Shown here piece after piece: positions 34,347-42,906 of a stretch of DNA of 64,000 bases. The notes beneath the pieces were generated by a model. That model saw only the letters and a list, made by a program, of their open reading frames with translations, was not told the origin of the DNA and made no database searches. The stretch lies in NCBI GenBank assembly GCA_025054715.1, contig JANWYH010000003.1:60781-124780 (forward strand), written 5' to 3'. The first letter of the stretch is position 1, and every line of letters begins with the position of its first letter. The DNA is from Pyrinomonadaceae bacterium (GTDB lineage: Bacteria; Acidobacteriota; Blastocatellia; Pyrinomonadales; Pyrinomonadaceae). A program made the translations under genes and the position numbers.

Positions 34347-35434
34347 GATTTTACAATGAACGTTCCAGCGACCAAATCATGAAACGTTCGTCTTTGTTTA
34401 TCGAAAAAAGCAGGTAAAAAACCTAAACCAAAGGTTAACAAAGAAAAAATGTAAAAAACCGTGTTGGCTATAGCCTGATGAAGAGTCGGGCACATTGCCT
34501 CTTCAGATTCTTCGTCAAAGGTAATTACTTCAAGAGAGAGCATCCTCATTCCCAAAGTCTTGCCAAAAAACGCTACTCCAGTTGTCATATAAATAAACAT
34601 TATGAGCAAGTCTGTAATCAAAAATACCACGAGCCATTCAAATAAAAGAAAGCCTCTACTCGTAATTACAAAAGGGAGCAAAATAACAAAGCTAAAAAAC
34701 GCGCATATGATAACATCAAACAGTGCAGCAACAAACCTTTGAGATAGAGAAGCATAAAAGTCAGCTTCTTCTTGTAAATCTTCTACCCTGCTTTCTATTA
34801 CCAGCGGCTCCTCAGGAAGAGCCTGCTTTTTTTCTATTCTACTTATGACTTGATTAAGATCAGGTAGCTTTTGAGTTTTAAACCTTTCTACATCATCAGA
34901 TATAGGAAAGGTCTTTATTTTCTCCTTCCTTACTTCCTGCGCTGAAGAAGAAGTAATTGATTCACCTGAGACTTCCTTTGTAACCTGTTGATTCTTCAGC
35001 CTCGAGTTTTCAATTCTTTTCAACGCCCTCGAAATTATCTCATTTGAATACTCTTGTCCTTTTTTCTCAGTTGCGTTTGACCAGCTTTCCGCTGAACTTG
35101 AGGATTTAACCTCTTTCATCTTCTGCTGAACAATGCTTTTTACTCTAAGGCGCCACTCGGGAAACTTGACATTCTGATTTGAGAATTCAAGAAGCGTCTG
35201 GTCTGTCGGTTTAACTTCTATCTGAGTCGTACTAACCTTTTGCTTGTCCGTTTGCGATATAATATTTGCTCTTTCTGCAGAAGAATCCTTCTTTTCGACC
35301 TTCGGGATCGGAATCACCTTTGATTCGAGCTCTTCACGCACCGAATCATTCACCATGGTACCGCAACTTGGGCAAACTGAAAGAGCTACAGGAAGCGATC
35401 TTTTGCAGTTTGAACAAACCAGAAAATCAGCCAT
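34343..35434 (-). CDS. RDD-family membrane protein with N-terminal zinc ribbon
   Basis: 363 residues. The N-terminus has CSNC...CPSCG (Cys at about 7, 10, 21 and 24). A long charged, probably disordered linker (25-220) follows. The C-terminal RDD domain has three spans: AALFDVIICAFFSFVILLP (with the Arg/Asp-type start), FEWLVVFLITDLLIMFIYM and VFYIFSLLTFGLGFLPAFF, with FFGKTLGMRMLSL and RRTFHDLVAGTFIV as conserved loops. The function of RDD proteins is mostly unknown (some are ion transporters). It lies upstream of nothing else on this strand. Confidence 0.88.
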   Translation of the reverse strand: MADFLVCSNCKRSLPVALSVCPSCGTMVNDSVREELESKVIPIPKVEKKDSSAERANIISQTDKQKVSTTQIEVKPTDQTLLEFSNQNVKFPEWRLRVKSIVQQKMKEVKSSSSAESWSNATEKKGQEYSNEIISRALKRIENSRLKNQQVTKEVSGESITSSSAQEVRKEKIKTFPISDDVERFKTQKLPDLNQVISRIEKKQALPEEPLVIESRVEDLQEEADFYASLSQRFVAALFDVIICAFFSFVILLPFVITSRGFLLFEWLVVFLITDLLIMFIYMTTGVAFFGKTLGMRMLSLEVITFDEESEEAMCPTLHQAIANTVFYIFSLLTFGLGFLPAFFDKQRRTFHDLVAGTFIVKS

Positions 35435-35495
35435 CTTTTTGTTAAGATTATCAGAGTTAACTTCCGTAGGTCAACTGGAAAGTTTTAAGCCGAAC

Positions 35496-36131
35496 CTAAG
35501 GCTTTGAAAAATGCTGTGCGAATCTATTAACAGAAATCTCATCTCCTTCGGGGACTAAAGACTCTGGAATTACATGAGAAGGAACTCCATTTCGTTCGCT
35601 AGAGCTATCTTTGCGAATCAGATCGGCTATCTCACCAAGATCAATAAAGTAATCCGCCACATCAATAAGGCGAGGTGCTGTGTTCGATCTAAAACCAGCC
35701 ACTTCTACACGACAACCCTTATATGCAACTGCATTAACAGCGTAAACAAAATCTTCATCACCAGATACAAGAACTGCAGTGTCATATTTGCCGGCTAAAC
35801 TCAACATATCAACAGCAATTTCAACATCCAAGTTCGCCTTGCGAGTTCCATCATAAAAGGTCTTAAGCTCCTTTTGAACAACACGAAAACCATTGCGTCT
35901 CATCCACAAAAGGAATCCCTGCTGCCTTTCTGCATTTGCATCGACACCAGTGTAAAAAAATGCCCTAAGGAGCCTGCCTTTACCTAAAAGAACGCGCAAA
36001 AGCTTGTTGTAATCAATATCAACGTTGTGAAACCTCGCTGCATGAAAAAGATTATTACCGTCAATAAAAATCGCTATACGACCCCTATGCCCAAATTCCC
36101 AAGAAATACCGCCTTCCGGTGTTTTTAACAT
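35496..36131 (-). CDS. NYN-domain (LabA/DUF88) putative ribonuclease
   Basis: 211 residues from the ATG at 36131, chosen for GGGAGG 8 bases upstream. The NYN fold resembles PIN nucleases: IAIFIDGNNLFHAAR with the first Asp and Asn, then the acidic DVEIAVDMLSLAG and VLVSGDEDFVYAVNAV, giving a complete acidic site. ADYFIDLGEI closes the domain. It probably binds RNA and may be a metal-dependent RNase. It starts 61 bases upstream of the RDD gene and may be co-transcribed. Confidence 0.88.
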   Translation of the reverse strand: MLKTPEGGISWEFGHRGRIAIFIDGNNLFHAARFHNVDIDYNKLLRVLLGKGRLLRAFFYTGVDANAERQQGFLLWMRRNGFRVVQKELKTFYDGTRKANLDVEIAVDMLSLAGKYDTAVLVSGDEDFVYAVNAVAYKGCRVEVAGFRSNTAPRLIDVADYFIDLGEIADLIRKDSSSERNGVPSHVIPESLVPEGDEISVNRFAQHFSKP

Positions 36132-36296
36132 CTTTAAAACCTCCCTGCTTTGCAAGAAATCCCTGCCGAGCTTTACTCTGTTTTTTAAACTCTAGCTAAA
36201 CTTATTGTTAACAGTTTATAAACAAGAGCTAATTATAGTGTGCCCTTTTCTGTCAATCAGGTCAAGTTTTTTTCGCCTAGGTTTATACTCAGAGAA

Positions 36297-36364
36297 GGCT
36301 ACGACTTCCTACGGGTGAGAGATGAACATACAAAAAAAGAAAATTAATCGGTGAAGCCGTAGCC
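36297..36364 (+). repeat. Long stem-loop, possible RNA element
   Basis: GGCTACGACTTC (36297-36308) pairs with GAAGCCGTAGCC (36353-36364): 11 of 12 positions with one A-C mismatch, enclosing a 44-base A-rich loop. A -10-like TATACT (36284-36289) lies just upstream, with a weak -35. This might be the start of a non-coding transcript or a remnant of a mobile element. I recognise no family. Confidence 0.4.
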
Positions 36365-36399
36365 ACTGATTTAAGATAGGTAAACTCTTTTCAAAGGGA

Positions 36400-36525
36400 A
36401 TGAAGATAGACTTTGGAGTTAAGGCTAGCCAGAAAAGAATAAAGAAGCAACCGATAGAGAAAAAGCTAAAAAGGTACGACAAACTAGAAAGTCTTATCTT
36501 TTATAAACAGAAGCAACTTGATTAA
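36400..36525 (+). CDS. Possible 41-residue lysine-rich small protein
   Basis: ATG at 36400 after AAAGGG, stop at 36523-36525. The product begins MKIDFGVKASQKRIKKQPIE and is strongly basic (about 12 Lys/Arg in the first 26 residues), ending YKQKQLD. The ribosome site is too close to be ideal, and A-rich DNA easily yields Lys-rich frames, so it could be spurious. There is no match to a known small protein. Confidence 0.25.
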   Translation: MKIDFGVKASQKRIKKQPIEKKLKRYDKLESLIFYKQKQLD

Positions 36526-36609
36526 TTCAATTTTTCATCGATGTTTAACGCCAACACGTCTCCTGCTTGAACAATTTCGGAATTTTCCTCAAAAGTTTTA
36601 TTACTCTGC

Positions 36610-36640
36610 TTGACAAAAATGATAATTAGAATTATTCTAA
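36610..36640 (+). promoter_or_regulatory. perR-peroxiredoxin promoter with PerR box
   Basis: TTGACA (36610-36615), a 17-base spacer and TATTCT (36633-36638). A perfect 7-1-7 palindrome, TTAGAAT-T-ATTCTAA (36626-36640), covers the -10 box. It differs from the Bacillus PerR consensus TTATAATnATTATAA by one base per half-site. It implies autoregulation of the operon by the PerR encoded next. Confidence 0.78.
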
Positions 36641-36680
36641 TAATCGTTAGGGATTTAATAGAAAGAAAAGCATTTGATTC

Positions 36681-37061
36681 ATGGCATATTGTTTAACCAA
36701 ACAAAGACAGGTGATATTACAAGTCATAAGGCAATCAGAGGAACATCTGACGGCGAATGAAATTTATCTTAAAGCAAAGCAGATTTTACCAACGATAAGC
36801 TTTGCTACTGTTTACAACTCACTGAAGTTTTTAAAAGATGCTGGTCTCATTGCAGAGATAAAGTTTGCTGACAGTGCAAGCCGTTTTGATAAAAAAGTTT
36901 CGCGTCATGACCACGCAATTTGTACAAAATGTGGAAAGCTAATTGACATCGAATTAAGCTTTCCACAAGAGCTAGTGGAAATGGCGTCAAAACTATCGGG
37001 ATTTAAGCCCAAATCCTTTGGGTTTACTTTGCATGGGCTTTGCCCAACATGTGACGAATAA
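36681..37061 (+). CDS. perR: Fur-family peroxide-responsive repressor PerR
   Basis: 126 residues. The winged helix is ISFATVYNSLKFLKDAGLI. The regulatory metal site is suggested by SRFDKKVSRHDHAICTKCGKLIDIE, with Asp rather than Glu at the position (IDIE) that distinguishes PerR from Fur, and by the HDH cluster. Structural zinc uses CTKCG and CPTCDE. Metal-catalysed oxidation of a His ligand would release DNA upon peroxide. It is followed 18 bases later by a peroxiredoxin start and preceded by its own operator, both supporting PerR over Fur. Confidence 0.9.
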   Translation: MAYCLTKQRQVILQVIRQSEEHLTANEIYLKAKQILPTISFATVYNSLKFLKDAGLIAEIKFADSASRFDKKVSRHDHAICTKCGKLIDIELSFPQELVEMASKLSGFKPKSFGFTLHGLCPTCDE

Positions 37062-37079
37062 AAATAAATGGAGGAAAAT

Positions 37080-37670
37080 ATGACAGCAGTAGGAACATCG
37101 AAAGTTGTAGAGACAAAACCTGAGATTCAGTTAGCAAAAGTTGGACAACCTGCTCCCGACTTTGATTTACCTTCTACGAAAAATCTAGAAACTCTGTCGG
37201 AAAACGTCAGGTTATCCGATTATAAAGGCAAGTGGTTAATTCTGCTATTTTATCCGCTTGATTTCACATTCGTCTGTCCGACAGAGTTGACTGCTTTCTC
37301 AGACAGGATAGAAGAGATAAACGGTGTCGGAGCAGAAGTTTTAGGTATTTCGACAGATTCCGTCTTTTCACATCGCGCGTGGCTTAAGACGCCTCGCGAG
37401 CAAAACGGAATCGAAGGGTTGAAATTCCCGCTTGCTTCTGATGTCGGAGGACGTCTTGCAGCAAAGTATAACATTCTTGTCGAAGACAAGATGGTTGCTT
37501 TGCGCGGTTTATTTATCATTGATCCAGAAGGCATCCTAAGATACTCTGTCGTTCATGATCTTAACATCGGTCGATCGGTTGACGAAACGCTCCGAGTTTT
37601 ACAAGCCTTGCAAACAGGCGGGCTTTGCGGAGCCGATTGGAAACCAGGTCAGGAAACTCTCAAAGTCTAA
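37080..37670 (+). CDS. 2-Cys peroxiredoxin (AhpC/Prx1 type)
   Basis: 196 residues from the ATG at 37080, chosen because GGAGG (37070-37074) precedes it; the ORF extends to 37068. The peroxidatic Cys lies in FTFVCPTELTAF and the resolving Cys in GGLCGADWKPG, as in typical 2-Cys enzymes. The conserved Arg is in DPEGILRYSVVHD. It reduces H2O2 and organic peroxides in the cytoplasm using thioredoxin-like donors. It is the second gene of the PerR operon. Confidence 0.95.
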   Translation: MTAVGTSKVVETKPEIQLAKVGQPAPDFDLPSTKNLETLSENVRLSDYKGKWLILLFYPLDFTFVCPTELTAFSDRIEEINGVGAEVLGISTDSVFSHRAWLKTPREQNGIEGLKFPLASDVGGRLAAKYNILVEDKMVALRGLFIIDPEGILRYSVVHDLNIGRSVDETLRVLQALQTGGLCGADWKPGQETLKV

Positions 37671-37682
37671 TCCATAAAAACC

Positions 37683-37707
37683 GGCCTGCTTTCGTAAAAA
37701 GCAGGCC
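37683..37707 (+). terminator. Intercistronic hairpin in the peroxide operon
   Basis: GGCCTGCTTT (37683-37692), loop cgtaa, AAAGCAGGCC (37698-37707): a perfect 10-bp stem 13 bases after the peroxiredoxin stop. No T run follows, so it probably sets mRNA stability or partial read-through to the third gene rather than full termination. Confidence 0.55.
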
Positions 37708-37738
37708 TCAATCTATTATTTCCAAGGAGAAAAAAACT

Positions 37739-38215
37739 ATGTCAATGAAGATAGGTGATTTAATGCCTTCACTTGAAGGTGCTACATCTTGGTTCAACTT
37801 AAACGAAAATTTAGAAGAAACGATCAAAGGTAAAGCAACCGTAGTCTATTTCTGGGCAGTAAGTTGTGGAATATGTAAAGAAAACCTGCCAAAGCTCAAG
37901 GAGTTAAAAGATAGATACGAACTGCAAGGAGTAAAATTCATATCAGTTCACATGCCTCGTTATGAATCTGACACTGATTTAGAAAAAGTAAGAACGGCTA
38001 TAGAAGAATTCTCTATCGAAGACCCTTGCGCCGTTGACAATTTACACAAATTACGCGAGGCTTTCCGTAATGAACAAGGCTGGGTTCCCGTTTATTACCT
38101 TTTTGATGCAGAAGGAAAACTAAAGGTAAGAGCTGCCGGAGAATTCGGAATTGGCATTTTAAAAAGCACATTAGAGAAGATGTTTCCTGAAGTTGCAAAG
38201 CAAACGGTAGCGTAA
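37739..38215 (+). CDS. Thioredoxin-like (TlpA/AhpC-TSA fold) protein
   Basis: 158 residues from the ATG at 37739, preceded by AAGGAG at a 9-base distance; an in-frame extension to 37625 would overlap the peroxiredoxin. The active site is YFWAVSCGICKEN (CxxC near residue 41-44). VPVYYLFDAEGKLKVRAAGE contains the cis-Pro region. There is no signal peptide, so it is cytoplasmic, unlike most TlpA proteins. It is a plausible reductant for the peroxiredoxin encoded just upstream. Confidence 0.88.
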   Translation: MSMKIGDLMPSLEGATSWFNLNENLEETIKGKATVVYFWAVSCGICKENLPKLKELKDRYELQGVKFISVHMPRYESDTDLEKVRTAIEEFSIEDPCAVDNLHKLREAFRNEQGWVPVYYLFDAEGKLKVRAAGEFGIGILKSTLEKMFPEVAKQTVA

Positions 38216-38350
38216 CTAATTAACCGAAAAGGAAACATTCACAGCGGCAAATCGTCTAAACTGTTCATCGAGAATACAAAAACGCTTTTGCCACAAATGA
38301 CCTAAACTGATAAAAAATCTTGTTACTTCGCGAAATTAAGCCTTTTAAGT

Positions 38351-38392
38351 TACGAAGTGTCTCCATCTTCTGCAGAATGGAGCCACTTCGTA
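38351..38392 (-). terminator. Hairpin after the FG-GAP subtilase gene
   Basis: TACGAAGTGTCTCCAT (38351-38366) pairs with ATGGAGCCACTTCGTA (38377-38392): 15 of 16 pairs with a 10-base loop. It begins 2 bases beyond the subtilase stop. T runs are weak on both sides. It lies between two convergent units and may serve both. Confidence 0.6.
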
Positions 38393-38394
38393 TT

Positions 38395-41300
38395 TTAGTA
38401 GCTTGCCGAAATCGGCATTGGCACTGGTAAATCTCCGTTAGAACCAAACTGAGTAACCTGTAGCTGATTATTAGAACTTCTTAAAATATACCAATTACCG
38501 TCAGATTGACGAAAAACAGCTATGTCTGTCTTGCTATCTCCATCGAAATTACCCGGTGATGGTAAATCAGTAAGCATAGAATTGCCCCACTGAGTAGCTG
38601 AAAATTGACCATCAGAACTTCTCAAAATATACCAAACTCCATTTGACGGCCTCCAAACGGCTACATCCGCTTTTCCATCACCGTCAAAATCAGAACTCAC
38701 CGGTCTATCACCGTTTGAGCCAAATTGAATTGCTGAAAACTGACCATCAGAACTTCTCAAAATATACCAAACCCCATTTGACGGTCTCCAAACGGCTATA
38801 TCTGCTCTTCCATCACCGTCAAAGTCAGAGTTTACTGGCCTATCACCATTCAAACCAAACTGAATAGTTAAAAGCTGGTTGTCAGAGCTTCTCAAAATGT
38901 ACCAAAACCCATTTGACGGTCTCCAAACAGCTATATCCGCTTTTCCATCACCGTCAAAATCTCCCGGCGCTGGAATATCACTTGCCAATCCAAAAACATA
39001 AGAAGTATAGCCAGTCTGTGATCTCTGCAAATACCAAATTCCATTGCGGTAAACGGCAAAATCTGCTCTTCCATCTCCATCATAGTCAGCAGTAACTATA
39101 CGATCGCCACTCGTGCCAAATTGAAAAGCATTAAATTGGGATGTTTGACTTGCAACAAAATACCAAGTCCCATTTGACGAACGCCAAACAGAAATATCTG
39201 TTTTACCGTCACCATCAAAATCCGCTACGTTAAAGCTTTGTGAGGAGGTATTTGCATTAAAGATAACTAGTGCAAAGTGCTGATCGGTCGGATCGGCGTT
39301 TCCCAAAATACCATTTCCGTTTAATCCTGCTACTGAAACCTCAACTGTAAAAGGCGTTCCAGCTGCAATCCCGGCAGGTAGAAAAACATTTTCTACATTA
39401 TCCCGATTGTTATATGCCCCGCCTGTGACTGACACACCGTTTGAAAAAACATTTCCTTTGTATGTTTGTCCGCCCACGGTCACGGTGAGATCTAGGTTAT
39501 TTACTAAGGCTGGGTCAGCCGTTCCTGGTGGATCAGTCCACACTAAGGTCACTCTAAAGTGCTTCGTTGAGCTTGCAACTCTTCCTGTAATTACATAATT
39601 TTGTCCAACATCTGTAAACTCAACTGTTTGGTTTAAGTAATATACTGGGACACCGGTATTTAGAACATTTTTCATGTTAATTCTTCCCCATCCTTCTGCT
39701 CCGTTCGGAATGGGCGCAGTCGTTCCGACTCCGTTCATGTCAACCGTCCCATTGATTAAAGCTGCTTTTATGAGGGCTGGAGAAGGATTTATCCCTGAAT
39801 TGTTGTTTTTCCAAAACTCTGTAAAAAGCGCCGCGGCGCCAGCAACTTGCGGTGCTGCATGAGAAGTCCCGCTGCTCCAGGCGTGAATTCCGTCTCCTAT
39901 AATTCCACTAACAGAGTTCCCGCTTCCAGCAAGGCTACCAGTTATTACGGTCCCTGGTGCTGTTATGTCTGGTTTTATGCGACTATCTGCCGCGGGACCA
40001 CGACTTGAAGAACTATTTAAGTCGTCTATGTTGTTTGCGGAACTTGAGATTTCCGTCCTAAGATTTTCTGAATTTGCTACGGCAATCGAATTTTTCGACA
40101 TTTTGGGTCTAGTTAGCCCAGACGTTCCACTATTTCCGGCAGAAAAAACCCAAAGAATTGGATCTATCGTGCCAGCAAAGGACGCATCTTGAGCCATGCT
40201 ATCATAAAGAGCAGCAAGCGAATCGTAAGCATTTCCGTTAGTGCCTGAACCCCAGCTATTGTTTGAAATTGTTCCACGAACACCGTTCACTCCAGTAGTC
40301 GTTACGGTGTCGTTAGCGGTTTGTTGATAGCTTCCACCATAACCACTTCTCAAAAATGGAATGTTTATGATATTGGCATTAGGAGCCACTCCCAGTCCAT
40401 AGTTGTACCCTAGCGGATCGAGAATAGAGGGAAAAGGGGTTGTTCCTGCAATAATGCTTGCATTTATATGTCCATGCCCGCCAGAAGCTCCGGCCGGAGC
40501 ACCGCCAAGAGCATTAACCGTGTTGTTGGCCGTAATATAAAATCCTCCATTACCTGGTATTGAAACACCATCATCTACTACGGATACAGTTACTGCTTGA
40601 CCGCTTACACCAAATTGACTCTGTGGATTATAACCAGGCGGTAAAATCTGTGTTTGTGAAATATAATTTCCTGCCACTATCTGTGCTGCTCGCTCATCTT
40701 CAGCCTTAGGAGGCAAGTAAGCTTCGATTGAAAAGACATCTTTCAAAGAAGCTATCTTTTCAACTTCGGAAAGCGGAACATTCACTCTTACATAATTGAA
40801 AAAATTATTTGGCATTTCATAAGCCTCTTCTACTCTTGCAGAAACACCCAACTCTATCTCGCTGAGAACACGCTGAAAGTCAGCCCTTGAAAAGATCGCA
40901 ACTTCTAACCTAACCCTTCCTTGATCCACTTCTATAGGCGTTATATCGTCTGGAACTGCTTTTTCCCCTCTGATATGTGCCAGCTGAGCTTGAAGAACTC
41001 TAGAAATCCTATCCTGAGGAAGATAGCGCCCAACCCATCGAACCCTATAATAATTGAAAACCTTGGAAATTTGCTCTGAATTTGCATAGACAAAAAAGGC
41101 ATTATTAGGGACATATTGTATAAACTCTAAGCCTATTTCCCTTAAGTCCTCAAACCATCTATCTCTAGCAGGGGCTATGAACTGAACAATGTAATAATCT
41201 TTTTCCGAAGAATTAAAATCAACCAAAGCATGTGCACTATCTGCAAAAGGCTCAAATTTTGAACCCGGCAAATTAATCTCCGTTTCTAAAAATTCTTTAG

Positions 41301-41586
41301 GTAAATCTTTGAGTCTTTCACTAGACCCGACTACTATAAGAAATTCTCCATAATCCTCCACAACTATTGCTGACCTTTCAATGCGCATCTTTTCTTCAGG
41401 CGACTTTACGAAAACGCGCCAAAGTTTGTTTGAAGGATTTAAGGCTGCCTTTTTAGCCTCATCAGATTTGAACCTTGCCTGCTTCAACGTTTTCTCCTGT
41501 CTAACCGCTGCAAAGAAAGAAACAGAGTTCACTAGTAAAAGATTTACCACTAAAAACAGGGATAAGAAAGCCTTGCTGATCTTCAT
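38395..41586 (-). CDS. Secreted S8 serine peptidase with C-terminal FG-GAP-like repeats
   Basis: 1063 residues with a signal peptide (MKISKAFLSLFLVVNLLLV). A long prodomain (to about 310) precedes the subtilase domain, with Asp in VSVVDDGVSI, His in GGHGHINASIIAG and Ser in SGTSHAAPQVAGA, so the triad is complete. A beta-sandwich domain (about 660-780) follows, then six repeats of about 49 residues, each starting with a calcium-type loop such as DFDGDGKADIAVWRPSNG and ending WYILRSSD. The repeats probably form a beta-propeller-like adhesive or substrate-binding tail. A shifted frame at the extreme 3' end would read NADFGKLLK, which resembles repeat consensus. Confidence 0.93.
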   Translation of the reverse strand: MKISKAFLSLFLVVNLLLVNSVSFFAAVRQEKTLKQARFKSDEAKKAALNPSNKLWRVFVKSPEEKMRIERSAIVVEDYGEFLIVVGSSERLKDLPKEFLETEINLPGSKFEPFADSAHALVDFNSSEKDYYIVQFIAPARDRWFEDLREIGLEFIQYVPNNAFFVYANSEQISKVFNYYRVRWVGRYLPQDRISRVLQAQLAHIRGEKAVPDDITPIEVDQGRVRLEVAIFSRADFQRVLSEIELGVSARVEEAYEMPNNFFNYVRVNVPLSEVEKIASLKDVFSIEAYLPPKAEDERAAQIVAGNYISQTQILPPGYNPQSQFGVSGQAVTVSVVDDGVSIPGNGGFYITANNTVNALGGAPAGASGGHGHINASIIAGTTPFPSILDPLGYNYGLGVAPNANIINIPFLRSGYGGSYQQTANDTVTTTGVNGVRGTISNNSWGSGTNGNAYDSLAALYDSMAQDASFAGTIDPILWVFSAGNSGTSGLTRPKMSKNSIAVANSENLRTEISSSANNIDDLNSSSSRGPAADSRIKPDITAPGTVITGSLAGSGNSVSGIIGDGIHAWSSGTSHAAPQVAGAAALFTEFWKNNNSGINPSPALIKAALINGTVDMNGVGTTAPIPNGAEGWGRINMKNVLNTGVPVYYLNQTVEFTDVGQNYVITGRVASSTKHFRVTLVWTDPPGTADPALVNNLDLTVTVGGQTYKGNVFSNGVSVTGGAYNNRDNVENVFLPAGIAAGTPFTVEVSVAGLNGNGILGNADPTDQHFALVIFNANTSSQSFNVADFDGDGKTDISVWRSSNGTWYFVASQTSQFNAFQFGTSGDRIVTADYDGDGRADFAVYRNGIWYLQRSQTGYTSYVFGLASDIPAPGDFDGDGKADIAVWRPSNGFWYILRSSDNQLLTIQFGLNGDRPVNSDFDGDGRADIAVWRPSNGVWYILRSSDGQFSAIQFGSNGDRPVSSDFDGDGKADVAVWRPSNGVWYILRSSDGQFSATQWGNSMLTDLPSPGNFDGDSKTDIAVFRQSDGNWYILRSSNNQLQVTQFGSNGDLPVPMPISASY
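38433..39230 (-). repeat. Six tandem coding repeats (about 147 bp) in the subtilase tail
   Basis: Six copies of the DxDGDGxxD unit, spaced about 147 bp. The units beginning near 38700 and 38850 are close to identical at DNA level, sharing blocks such as CCATTTGACGG and CTTCTCAAAATATACCAAA. This indicates recent duplication or gene conversion. Confidence 0.8.
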
Positions 41587-41695
41587 TTCTTATTCTGAAC
41601 CCTCCCTCTAGGAACGGTATCTAATTTTATCCTTGTTAAAGTTTTTATTCAACTCTAACTACTCAAAACTTACTTAATAGTGATACCATAGATTT

Positions 41696-42880
41696 ATGCC
41701 CGTTACTCAAAGAAATTTGGGATTCAAGGCATTAAGAGTAGGGATCTTCGTAGCTTTAACACTAATTTCTTTGGCTTTCCTAATCATAAACGCCTCTGGA
41801 GATTTCAATCCTTTTGAAAAAAAGCTCCGACTGCGCGCTAGATTCGCTAATGCCGATGGGTTACGACCTGGCGCTGAAGTCCAGCTTGCTGGGATAGTTA
41901 TCGGAAGAGTCGAAGACGTGCGCTTCCTTCCTCCAGATGATACCCAAACTGCAAAAGTAGAAGCTGTTTTGAGCGTATCAGCAGAAATCGACGATAGACC
42001 AATCACTGAAAGAATAAGAACTGATTCAACAGCTCAACTAATTGCAACTAGTGTCCTTGCAAACGATAAAATCATAAACATAACCCCAGGAACGGCTAAA
42101 GGTGATCCAGTTTCAGAAAATCACATACTTGAATCAAGCACTGCAATCTCAATAAATCAGCTCACTCAAACAGGCAATGATCTTCTAAATCAAATTAACA
42201 AGTTATCAATACCTGTAAACGAAATCCTAAACAAAGCTAATCGAGGTGAAGGAACTCTCGGTAAAATCATCAATGACGAATCCCTTTACGAAAATCTAGA
42301 TAACACTATAAACGAAACAAGGCTTACGATGATAAAGCTCCAAAAAACTCTGGACCAAATCAATAGTGGGAAAGGAACTGCAGGCAAACTTTTAACAGAT
42401 CCGAGTCTTTATGATAGCCTCAACAAGACCGTCGCTCAACTAGAAGCCATATCAACAAACCTACAACAAGGACGCGGAACGGCAGGAAAGCTTCTAAATG
42501 ATGAAAAACTTTACAACAATGCAAATGACGCTATCAATGAGATTCGCCTTCTAGCAGGCAAATTAGATAAAACTTTGCAGGAGCTCAATCAGCTTCTTAG
42601 CGATATCAATCAAGGAAAAGGAACTTTTGGCAAACTCCTAAAGGATGAAGCGTTGTATCAAGACTTACGTAGCTCTATTTCAAAGATAGACCTTCTGTTA
42701 GCAGATATGAGAAGCGGTAAAGGAACCGTAGGTAAGCTTCTTACGGATGAAACTTTATACAACAACCTTAGCCAAACCGCAGCTAATGTAAATCAATTTT
42801 CTAGCGAAGGAACAAAATTATTGAACGATTTTCGGCAAAATCCAAAAAAATTCCTGACTATAAGACTGAAGCTCTTCTAA
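41696..42880 (+). CDS. MCE-family (MlaD-like) lipid-transport protein with C-terminal repeats
   Basis: 394 residues. One N-terminal span (about 10-31, LRVGIFVALTLISLAFLII) is followed by a single MCE domain (LRARFANADGLRPGAEVQLAGIVIGRVEDVRF, residues about 42-73). The C-terminal half has five units of the pattern G[KRE]GTxGKLLxDxxLY at about residues 183, 224, 259, 307 and 341, each with helical spacers. MCE proteins form hexameric rings moving phospholipids between membranes. No MlaE permease is in the window; the next gene is a degenerate ABC ATPase. Confidence 0.9.
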   Translation: MPVTQRNLGFKALRVGIFVALTLISLAFLIINASGDFNPFEKKLRLRARFANADGLRPGAEVQLAGIVIGRVEDVRFLPPDDTQTAKVEAVLSVSAEIDDRPITERIRTDSTAQLIATSVLANDKIINITPGTAKGDPVSENHILESSTAISINQLTQTGNDLLNQINKLSIPVNEILNKANRGEGTLGKIINDESLYENLDNTINETRLTMIKLQKTLDQINSGKGTAGKLLTDPSLYDSLNKTVAQLEAISTNLQQGRGTAGKLLNDEKLYNNANDAINEIRLLAGKLDKTLQELNQLLSDINQGKGTFGKLLKDEALYQDLRSSISKIDLLLADMRSGKGTVGKLLTDETLYNNLSQTAANVNQFSSEGTKLLNDFRQNPKKFLTIRLKLF

Positions 42881-42906
42881 TCCATTGCAAAAAGGTTTAT
42901 GAAAAG

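Larger units (their letters stand above)
36132..36680. other. Gene-poor intergenic region between NYN and perR
   Basis: 549 bases. Contents I can support: a minus-strand -10-like TATAAT (complement near 36234-36239) that could drive the NYN gene; a long stem-loop (36297-36364); a possible 41-codon ORF (36400-36525); and the perR promoter (36610-36640). The rest is AT-rich without visible structure. Confidence 0.5.

Noticed and set aside
36297-36364. Cobalamin or group II intron domain V-like RNA at the stem-loop
   Set aside because: GCCACTG is the only fragment recalling a B12 riboswitch and the rest of the core is missing. The domain V catalytic triad and bulge are absent.
36297-36525. Apparent similarity of the region near 36325-36365 to the minus strand near 63830 (ATGAA...AAGAAA...TTGAT-GGT-AAGC)
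   Set aside because: Only about 40 A-rich bases align, and they need an indel. Chance similarity cannot be excluded, so no shared element is claimed.
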